NCBI GenBank assembly: GCA_026874595.1
Contig: CM049306.1
Span: 76,755,642-76,819,641 of the forward strand
Source of the DNA: Sipunculus nudus
Lineage: Eukaryota > Annelida > Sipuncula > Golfingiida > Sipunculidae
DNA length: 64,000 nt
Direction: 5' to 3'
A program made the position numbers and the translations under genes. Under the pieces are notes generated by a model. It saw nothing but the letters and a program-made list of their open reading frames with translations, was not told the DNA's origin and made no database searches. Of the stretch, positions 15,701 to 27,700 are shown one piece after another; positions within the stretch are counted from its first letter, which is position 1, and every line of letters begins with the position of its first letter.

Positions 15701-18700
15701 AATAAAGGCCATGGTTGGTTTATATGATTGGTTTGTATTGATGAGCAAGAAATTGTTGCAAATAATATTTTGTGACCTGACCATGTGTTTCCTAATGTTG
15801 AAACTGAAGCATGTGAGCAGTTTGTGAACAAATGATCTGTACAATTACCATGATCATTAGTTGGCTTTTCGATTAACTGTTGACATTTCAGTAGTTTACA
15901 CATTTGTTCAATCGAATCTTTTTTTTGTATAATATATATTATTAAATATATTTTTTTTTATGAAATGTATACAGTTGAAATATAACTAATTAACAACATA
16001 AAACATGGCAAACAAAGCCTGATCTCAAATTCTGCTGATGCAGGAAAATAATGAACAAATGTTTGTAATAAATCCTCATTTTTTTATGACATCAATTTTT
16101 TTTAAATTTAAGTTTATATTTCTATACATTTTCAATATAACATATATATCTGAATATAAAAGTTGATTCATAATTCTCAATTGCATCATCATAAATCTCA
16201 ATCTTGTCAGATAACATCACATCATGCATACAAATGTTTATTTATTTTTTACCACAAAAATATATCTTTTAAATCTGCAAAACAATAAATATCTAAAAAA
16301 AAATACTTGATTTAGATTTCACAATTTTTAATTGTGTCTTTATTTATCCATAATGTGCTTCATATTTTATCATAATTTAAGCATACTGATGGGTTCCATT
16401 ATGATTGGTAAAATCATTTAAAAGAAAAATGATTTCTTTAAAAATGCTACATTACACAACATTGCATCTTCTGGATTACACCTTGAATTACTTTTTCAAG
16501 GAAAGTTTTTGCATATCAGAGTGGAAACAGCATTACAATTAAGGAGATACAGTGAAAACAATAACAATACTGCATAACACTTGGTGGGTTGGGTTTGGGG
16601 GGGGGGTGTCATTGGGGTGGTGATATGAGAATAACTGTACACCTGTCACAGCAGGGAATCTCCCCCAGTGACTGTAACAAATCAGAAACCCTGGCATAGC
16701 TGACTTCCAGTGCCTGGAGTGGGACTCTGCATCTGTAATCTGTAAACAAAGCAAATGACTACAATAGAGCCTCAAGAAAAAAATCAATAACTAGCTTAAT
16801 TTTCAAGCTTTTACTTCCAAATTTCAGATTTAAACAAATTTAATATTTATGTTTACATGCTATGAAAATTAAATCAATGGTACTTACAGGAAAAAAACGT
16901 GCCATGGTCAAAGTTGGGCAAATTTAAGGTACTGATTTTATTTTTATACTAATTACTTAAAAAATTTACAAAATTCAGATCTAATTTTGGGTAAAAAATT
17001 GAATCTTAATTAAACATAGTTATATACTTGGGAAAACAGACTCTAGTTTCAAAATTTTTCATGTTAAGTGAGTAAATATTTTTCCTGATTTTTTACAAAG
17101 TCCATTATGTTTGGGCCCATAACTTAACAAATTTATACTTAACAGACTTAATTTCTGGCATGTACATAGGAACTATATAGAAGAATATTTATGGTAAATA
17201 TGAGGAAAAACAGATGAGTGGTTTTGATATTAGGCAGTCCTGAAGTGTGAAAATAGGATTTTAATAAAAAATTGAGGTTTTTCCTTAATTTCTCAAAGGA
17301 ACGAAGTCACAAAGACCCAGTTTTTGGCTTGGTAGGAGATCTTGGGGACATCTAACATTATGCTGAATTTTGGATTCCTAGGTCTTACGGTTTCAAAACG
17401 TGCCACATCTACGGACGGACGGACGGACGGACGGACTGACGGATGGACGGACGGACAGACGGACGGACGACGGACAATGGACCACGACTATAGCTCAGAT
17501 GACTTATAGTCAGCTGAGCTAAAAATAGAGAAAAAAATTCGTAAAAAATAAAAAAATACAGGTGGTGCCACCAGTCTGCAGGAACTGATGGAACATCTCA
17601 TGATCAATATGTATGCCAAAAATCATGACTATCAGTGATGTAGTTAACGAGATATTGAAGTTTTTGTATGAAATGTTTGACTATTCTGGGGGGGTACTTT
17701 GGGGCCCCAAAGCTTGAAGGATATGGGTAACAGAGGTCTAATTCCAGGTTTCCAAGGAGATTTTTCAAGATTGTAAGTCCAGCGGTTACGATTTGTGCCA
17801 GGTTAACGGACAGACAGATGGACAGACGGACGACGGACAAAGAGTGACTGAAAGTGAGCTGAGCTTAAAAAAGCAAAAACTTCTTTTCGTCAAGTAGAAT
17901 TACTTAGACAAGCTGGCTGGGTTAGGAGAGTACAGTTTCACAGATAATTGCACATTTCTTTAATAATGTCTGAACCGATTAATAATCGATCATCCATCGG
18001 TTTGCCCAAACCGATGATCAATTACGAAAAAGGAACTGACTCCCAATACTACTGCTGTCCACCTGTTTCTGTAGATAATTTTTTAAAAGTTTATATTTTT
18101 CAATTAATTCCCAGCAAACTACATATGGAACTGACAACCTAATATTGCAATTATGATTTTTACAATAAATCCCTAGTTTATGTTTCACAAATTTTTAGTC
18201 TCTTCAAAATGATCTGGCACATATGATGTGTTTCTGCATGAGTCGCCATCTTTGTTTTAGCTGGTTATATTTTTTAGAGTGTTTTCATAACATCATCCAA
18301 TCAGCAGCTGTCAATTGAGGCTGTTTCTGCATGTGACCAATGACCTTGACTGCCATAAGTGGGTATGATATGTTGTAAAATGACTAATTTCTCATATAAT
18401 CAAATAATTCTTTTTCTTAAATAAGATGTATGGTAAGTATTTAAAAGCCTATTCTCTGCATTATATTTCATCTTACGTTTTCTATATAATCTAGTAAACC
18501 AAGTATCTGAAATATTGGTCGACATGATGCATCCTACCCATTAATATGGAACCTGGTGTGTCAATCTGATTAGCTGCATTGTTCAGAGATGTTGCCGTTT
18601 TGAACTGCTATTTCGTCATTTTCAAGTGTTTTAATATGCTGTTAGATACATTGCCGGCCATGTAAGACACAACACCATTTGTTGACCATGTTTTATTCAC

Positions 18701-21700
18701 CTAGGATACAACTTTTATATCAATGGTACGCTTAGATATGGATTTCTCCCAAATCTTTAGCATGTTGTAAGTGGTATATGCTAGAGGGTAAGCCTTTATT
18801 ACCTTGTTGAAAATTAGGTTCTTAAATCCTCTACTCTATACACTATAATATGGTTTCCTTTGAAATGTAACTAATAAAACAGCAAAAAACAGGTGGACAT
18901 GAGGGGATTAAACCTGCCAAGCTTGTCTATAAAATGCTGATTTTCACATTGTTCTGTGGCTATATTTGGGGGGTATTGTAGATATAACCTAGTGACTGAG
19001 TTTACACAGTCAGCTTGGTTCATCCCTGGATTTTGACCACAATTATCCAAACAAAAGAAATGGAAGCCTAATCCTCCTGAGACACTGGAGCTGATCTCTA
19101 AAGATCCTGGCAAATAAGGCTGTCAAAACTGTGAAGATAAAAAGTCTTTTAATCACCCAGATGTAAAGAGCTTAAATACTGAGCTAAAAAAAAATATTCA
19201 ACTTTTCTGGGGAAAAAACCCACTAAGGCTGAAAAATTTATTTATCAAAATTATGGTATTCAGAATAAGTCTGGAAATTTCAGGAAAAAACAAGTGCAGA
19301 AGTCTGAGAGTTCATGACTGTTAAACAAATATTGATTATGAGTGCAGTTCGCTAAACAAGAAATTTATTCACACTGCTTGGCCCATTACTGTGAAGGACC
19401 ACATGCGTCATGAACGTCATTTCAGTGTAGCAGCCACTCCAGCCGCAAGTCCAGATTACTGTTTCCAAGCGCTGGTAGGAGAGCTTTTCTGATCCGTACT
19501 CCAGACGTTGGCTTTTATAACGAGAGCCAGTTAACTGGTGAGTCTGGCAGAGGTTGTGTAATGGCAATAAGACTTTTACGATGACTCCCTGGGGGGTTGA
19601 GGTAACAGATGACTGATGCCAATCCTCCGCGATCCAGTCCACATTCTGGTGAACGTAACAACAACAAATGGATGGTGATCACTCTCACTGCTTTTAACCT
19701 TCTGTGATAACTGTAACTGTGATAACTGTGATATTCATAACTATCAGGTAAGTTCACCACATTTTTCATTCACGTTTTCATTTGCTGTTCTCCTATTACC
19801 ATTTATCAATATAAATATGAGAATAATAATAATATTAATGATAGACTAGAATATCAGCAGAAGCTGACAAAAGCCCTCAGCCAGAAGAACAGTGTTTAGA
19901 GGTGGTAACAGTAACAAGTACTAAATATCTGTTCTCACATGGATGTATATCGATACATGTCTCAGTTAAAATTTGTAATGTACCATAATTCATAACATAC
20001 CACCAAATGCTTCCTGAAAAATAAGCTTCTAAGTTTTATTCTATTATAAGCTCTGTGACCTTGAAAAGTAGGTCAAGGTCACCCATCTTCGAACTTGACC
20101 GAGATTTTGTCAATATACATCTTCACCAAAGAAATAAAATTCCTATTGTGAATCCTTATAGAGAAAGTTTAAAAATCCAAGAAAAATTCATTAAAAATCA
20201 GAAATTGTAGGTGGCACCACCAAACTTGTGCAGCAGTTACAGACCATCAGTCCCTATGATCATAGTAAGTATTGTGAAAATCCACCCAATGGTTCCTGAG
20301 AAATATGCTTCTAAATGTTTATTTCTATAATCAGCTCTAAAACATAGAAAAATAGGTCAAGGTCACCCATCTTCGAACTTGACCGAGATTTTGTCAATAC
20401 ACATCTTCACCGAAAAAATAAAATTCCTACGGTGAATCCTTTTAGAGATATCCCGCTCACAAGCCCAAAGTTGAAAAATCCAAGAAAAATTCATTAAAAA
20501 TCAGAAATTGTAGGTGGCGCCACCAAACTTGTGTAGCAGGTACAGACTATCAGTCCCAATAATCATAGTAAGTTTTATGAAAATCCACCAAATGGTTCCT
20601 GAGTAATAAGCATCTAAGTTTTTTTCTATAATCAGGTCTAAAATGTAGAAAAATAGGTCAAGGTCACCCATCTTCGAACTTGACCGAGATTTTGTCGATA
20701 TACATCTTTACCGAGGAAATAAAATTCTGACGGTGAATCCTTTTCAAGATATCCCGCTCACAAGGTAAAAGTTAACGGACGCTGGACGGACGGACGGACG
20801 GACAGCTTGGGTGACGACAATAGCCCATCAGCCTTAGGGCTGAGGGCTAAAAAGTAATAAACAAATGTTTTAAGCTACCTTAACCTTTTGTAAGACATGA
20901 TTAACTAGTAATATTCTTTATCATGGTAAATTTTTCAATTTATTTCATCCATGGTGGTTATATTTTCATCTGTAGGTTTGTTTGTTTGTTAATTTTACTG
21001 GATCTATTATTCAGACACCTCAAACAATAGGCTTGTTTGGTCTTGGTGGAGGTATGTGATCTACTGAGTGCCATGCTGATTAAATTAAATTTTCATTAAT
21101 ATTCCCTAATATCATTTATTGATGTAAATATGATATACTAATATTACTAATGTCAGGCTCTATAACATCAAATGGCTAACAAGTGATCTCTGCTATTATC
21201 TATCCCCTGTGACAGCTAATATTTGAAAATACAATACAAAGTGAGACTGCAGGCCCTTTAGGCCAAGTAGTTTTTGAGTTACAGGCCTGGAGAGACATAA
21301 AACTTGAATAGTGCATACATATGTCAGAGACGAGATTGAAATCCAGGCAGATATGTGAAAATATGATTTCTAGATTCATAGAGTAATAGATCATTTATGC
21401 ATGTGAACATGCTTTGAATTATATTGATAAAAAAGAAATGAGCTATGTTCCTTTTGTCTTTTTAAAATACTACATTACTAATATTACTAATACCAGTTTC
21501 CCTTCAAATTAATATTGACAACAAAATTATTATGTAAATAATCAGCAGCAGCCCACATCATATATCATTTGAATATGCCATATACAAAACCAATGTAAGT
21601 TTCTTATTACATAGTTTATAAATAAAAATATAAATTAAAAAAATTAATGTTAATTATTACATAAATATTATAATATTCTGTAAATAATATTAAATATATA

Positions 21701-24700
21701 TTACTTCTTAACTATACGTAACCATTCAGTGTTAAAATATTGAAAATCTGACTGACAACATCTTTCATAAGTCAATTACAATGCATAATTTATTGGGAAA
21801 TTAGATCAGATCACTATTATAATCTCACCTAGGCAGATTTTAAACTCGCCCAAGTGATATCAGGCAGATTTTAAACTCGCCTGGATGACATCAGACAGAT
21901 TTTAAACTCGCCTAGGCGAGATTAAAATCCTGGCCTGCTCCATGATGGATTTTAATCTCGCCTAGGCGAGATTGCGATTGTGATCTCGTCTAGGCGAGTT
22001 TAAAATCTGTCTAGCCGAGATCACAATTGCAATCTCGCCTAGGCGAGATCACAATCGCAATCTCGTCTAGGCGAATTTAAAATCCGCCTGGATTTCAATC
22101 TCGTCTCTGACACATGTCAGAGACGAGATTGAAATCCAGGCGGATATGTGAAAATATGATTTCTAGATTCATAGAGTAATAGATCATTTATGCATGTGAA
22201 CATGCTTTGAATTATATTGATAAAAAAGAAATGAGCTATGTTCCTTTTGTCTTTTTAAAATACTACATTACTAATATTACTAATACCAGTTTCCCTTCAA
22301 ATTAATATTGACAACAAAATTATTATGTAAATAATCAGCAGCAGCCCACATCATATATCATTTGAATATGCCATATACAATACCAATGTAAGTTTCTTAT
22401 TACATAGTTTATAAATAAAAATATAAATTAAAAAAATTAATGTTAATTATTACATAAATATTATAATATTCTGTTAATAATATTAAATATATATTACTTC
22501 TTAACTATACGTAACCATTCAGTGTTAAAATATTGAAAATCTGACTGACAACATCTTTCATAAGTCAATTACAATGCATAATTTATTGGGAAATTAGATC
22601 AGATCACTATTATAATCTCACCTAGGCAGATTTTAAACTCGCCCAAGTGATATCAGGCAGATTTTAAACTCGCCTGGATGACATCAGACAGATTTTAAAC
22701 TCGCCTAGGCGAGATTAAAATCCTGGCCTGCTCCATGATGGATTTTAATCTCGCCTAGGCGAGATTGCGATTGTGATCTCGTCTAGGCGAGTTTAAAATC
22801 TGTCTAGCCGAGATCACAATTGCAATCTCGCCTAGGCGAGATCACAATCGCAATCTGGTCTAGGCGAATTTAAAATCCGCCTGGATTTCAATCTCGTCTC
22901 TGACACATACATATACAGACATAAACTCATTGTTCTTTTCATGTATTTCTGATCTCTATATCACAAAAAAAAGATTTTGTATTTTAAATATATAATAATT
23001 CTCTTCATCACAAACACCAGTTGAAACTTGACATTTTCTTTGAAATATTTTTTCCAAAATCACTTTAAGGAAGGAAGTTGGTACTTTTACCTTTTATTTT
23101 GAATGTAAAAGTAAAGTTTTAGAAAAGGTCATAGACTTATATCACAGCACCTGCAGAAAAAAAATAAAATGTCTAAATTGTTAGTCTAGACACTTAACTT
23201 AAACAAAAAACCATCTAAAACCAGATCATATATTTGCAATTACTCAATTATCATTGTTTTCTTCATTAACAGGAGACCACGCTTGAAGATGAACCCAGTA
23301 GTGCAAGATCACATCCCTAATGGTCAGAACTTTTCAATTCATCAACAGGAACCAATGGCATTCCTTGTTGGTCATATGATCAAAGTGGATTCATTGAGCA
23401 TTCAGTCAGTACAGAAACTTCACCCAAAAGCAATGCGGATTGCTATGGCGACCATACTGACAATCCTGACAATTTTAGGCATTGTGGGAAATACCATTGT
23501 GATTTTGTTGATTTACACAAGGCGACGACTCCATACACCATGCAATCTGCTTATTGCCAACATAAGTGTTGTGGGATTATTGTCGAACATCATAATCCTT
23601 CCAATGTTCATTGCGAACATTATCGGAGGCAAGGAAGTGTTCCCGGTTGTTGTTTGCAGAATATTTGCGTACTGGAATTATGCTCTAATTCTAGCCTTAC
23701 TTGCCAATTCAACTGTGATAGCATTGCACCGTTTTGTAATTTTGAAACTTCCACGGATTGGACTGATTAGCAAAAGGCACATGTTCATGATTGTAGTGTT
23801 GTGGGTCTGCCCGCTGGCAGCAGGACTCCTGGGTATTCCATTCTTTGGATACAACCCACAGCAGCTAAACTGCATTTTCGTTCCGGCGTCCCGCCACTCC
23901 TGGTACCTCGGTGCCCTCCTTGCAGCTCCGGCAGCATTGACCTTGGGGGTGATCTTTGTGTGTTATATACTAATCTGCTGCAAAGTCAAGGCAAGTCGTA
24001 ACAAACTGACTCCACAGTCAACAAGAACTGAGATATTCACCATTTCAAACCCCGTCCTTGTAGAAGAAGTTGAGAAGAACAATCTGCCAACAGGTTCTTC
24101 TAACAATACTCCTGTGCTCCGAAGAAGACTAGAAGCTTGGACTCAGAAAAATGTTAGAGAGGTGAAGGTTACCATCCACCTAACGCTTATATTCACTTTA
24201 ATGTGTGCTTTCTGGACACCCCTAATGACTCTGTACTTCATCCATATGAACATTGCTGTGTCTCCCAATCTTTGGTTGGTATTTTCTGTCATAGCTCGTT
24301 CTTACACTTCGATATTCTGGTTTCTTCATTTGTTTCTTAATCACAGCATTAAAACAGCACTACGACAGTCCTGGCAATCCTTTAGGGCTCACAAAGTTGG
24401 ACATTTCTACAGATGAAACTTCAAAATGCATTAATTAGTGCTAACCAAGACTGAAGTTGGCACTGTCATTGGGACCATAAACTACTGAAGTCTTGAATAT
24501 TCTATGCAGAAAAAATATTGCAGCAATCTGTTGTACCATATAATATTGTATAGATGATAATCTAAACATATCTATTCATGTGGTTGTTATATATATTTGG
24601 AAAATGGACCATCAGATAGTATTGGAAGAACCTGGTAAAGAACTTAAATCAATATAAATTTGTAATTTTTTAATTGCATGGTGCAAAATCTGATAATTCC

Positions 24701-27700
24701 ATTCTGATGAAAGTAAATAGGAGTTCATGAGCATTGAGGACATCAGAAACTCATGGAGAAATACCGATATTACTGATATGATCTGTGATGATGGTTGGTT
24801 CCACAGTTCTTTTATACCAATGCAAATTTTAAAAAAGGTGACACAAATGAGTCAAATAATATCCAAGAGTACAATGTATTTAACCAGTGTTATTGGATTT
24901 AACATTAAAACATGTTTTCATTGATAACTGTTGGTTAAGTTTCTGTTCACTTTCTTATACAAACTTGGTTAACTTGGTTTTCAAGTTTCCATGAATCTTA
25001 ACCAAACTGCTATTTAGTTTCCCCAAAATAGCCTATACCAAACAAACAAATTTCACCAAGGAATAATTTTATACAATTGGTAATAAATCCATGGAACAAA
25101 TCACGCACCTCTCATTTACTAATATTAATTACTAGTATTAATTACAGAGCGTGTTAACCCTTTTTGAGGTATTTACTCTTCTCCTTCACAAAATGGAAAC
25201 TAATCATATCAGATGCAAAAGAGATATTAAATATTTATCATTATCTTGGCATGTTCACATCAAGGTCAATGGATTATCAGCCATACCTGCCTGAAAGCCA
25301 CTACTGATAAATCATACAGTGTGAAGATAAGTTTTTCTACCGATGCTAACTTATCATTCAGACAGGAAGTATGATTGAAAAACACTGCAGGGTCATTACC
25401 ATTAAACCTCTTCTCATTGTTCATTTATTGGTAATGATTAAGTTCTTATAACTGATGGTCTAAAAACTCTGCCTATATATCATCCAAAGGCCAACCAAAT
25501 GAAATGCATTACTGAAGCATATATGACACATGCAGGTTTATTGGTTAGGATGCTAAATATGTGATCTTAAATTTGAGATTACTAATGTAGGGAATCCTGC
25601 AGAAAAAATTGTCATATTGTCTAAATATATAAGTGAGATTCCTTTTGCACCGTTCCTGCCTTTCAAAATGTCTATCCGGCCAAAGGAATGAATACATGTA
25701 GCGATTTTTGACGGTTCTGCATGGTATCCAGGGGCAACACATAGAAAACATGCATGCTGCTGTGCCAGTACATACGAAATTTCTCAACACGCATTCCGCG
25801 TTCCTTACATAAAGAAACTTAGCTTAAGACGGTGGATTTGTTTCCATTTGGCCTGTTCTCCATATCATAACAAACTTTCGCTCTCTTTTTCAAAGATCGA
25901 AAGGATTGCAGGCAAAAACAGAAAAATAACCTTCTAGCATCTTTTTTATCTATTCCTACTAGTGTTATTTTGAGCCATATTATACTAATAAGGTAGTGTT
26001 AGTTGCTGCAGGTTGTGTTGGTTGCTGCAGTAAGGTGGCAGATACCAACTATATTCCTGGATAATGGATAATGAACTGAACTCCACAGAGTACTGTGTAC
26101 ATACATTTTTCCACTTTTAAACACCTTTTAACACTATATAATCATTGGCAGATACAGGATCTCAGGAAAGAGGGGTCTAAATGCCTCGGTACAGGTAAAC
26201 AATTAAGTGTGCCAAGAGTGCTAGAAGACTTCAAGTATGTAGAGTGGTACCTGTCTGAAAGACCACCTGTCCTAAAAGACCACTTTTGGACAGTCCTATA
26301 TGGATGGCCTTATAACAGTACAGGTTTCACATATGTCTCACAAGCAAACCTAGAGAAGAAAACTGTACAAGATGCAAAATCTGGCACTGCTTTCCTGATT
26401 TTCCGAGATTTATTCTATTGAAAAAGAGAGGCTGCGTTCCCTCTTAATATGCATCTGACTATCCAAAATGAAAATCATGATGCAAAGGATTTGTCTCCCT
26501 CCTTGAAGAATACATTATGCTCCATTGAGTAATATTGCTCCATGAAACAAAAAAGACAAACAAAGAGATATTTTACTTTACTAAATAAATATAATGTAAA
26601 TCACTATAGGTCAAAACTGTCCATTTAATGTGTTAGAAAGTGGCAAAATACTGAGTAAACCTATTGAAATCATATCAAACTGTCCAATAGCTCATTTGAA
26701 AGTTTTTTTATGAACACATATCAATATGAACCACATCAAAAAGAAAGAATTTTGAACTATTTTTCAAAAATATTTGCTTGGGCATTCCTCTTTTATATCA
26801 CAGTAAACAAAATAAATGCTTAAAAGGCATTTTCATCAATTCCCAATTCAATTCCTTAACAAACAACATCTAATCACAGAAATCATCTGACACATAATAT
26901 TTCAGTATTTCACTGTTACTGTTAAATCTGAACACTGATCAGTATTAGACATTTTACCAGCCTGGTATCAGTTTGTAACAGAACTGGATTAGCCTTAGTG
27001 AGACAGACTTAGTGGTGCTCATGGCAGGCTGGGCTCAAATATTGGCTGAGCACTCCACAGCCCTACACCAGCACTCCAGCTGAACCTGACTCACTCTACT
27101 GCTTGACAGATGAAAGTGACACACAGCCTGGTGCTAAAAGTACTGACCCAACTCTCACAGACTATTACAAGTTGGAAAAAAAATATATACCCAGGTTTAT
27201 TGTGGACTTCATGTGATAAATAAAATGTCACACATTCATTTTTCTCTCATACAGCATGTAAACAAGAAACCAAATTCAAATATTGTGATGTAAAGATTAA
27301 GTTTAATTGTGAGTACCTTTATGGTACCTTTATACAACAGCATTCCAACAAAATATTCCAGACTATAGTCCGTTTCACCACCTGCTGTCCACCTGTTTTT
27401 TGTAGCTGATTTTCTTAAAAGTTTATATTTTTCAATAATTTCCAAGAAAACATCATATGGAAGTGACAACCTAATATGGCAATTAAGAATTTTACAATAA
27501 ATCCCCTGTTTATGTTTCACAACATTATAGTCTCTTCACCATGATCTGGCAGATTATGATATGTTCCTCCATAAGCAGCCATCTTTGTTTTAGCTGGTTA
27601 TATTTTTTAGAATGTTTACATGAGATCATCCAATCAGCAGCTGTCAGTGGAGGCTGTTTTTGCATGTGACCAATGACCTTGACCGCCATAAGTGGGTCTG

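Noticed and set aside
16618-16738. Possible extra exon of the vinculin-family gene
   Set aside because: The exons at 33926 and 11969 join directly in phase 0; including this one through its best donor (GACAG|GTGTAC) breaks the frame, and it lies inside a repeat. Kept only as a finding.
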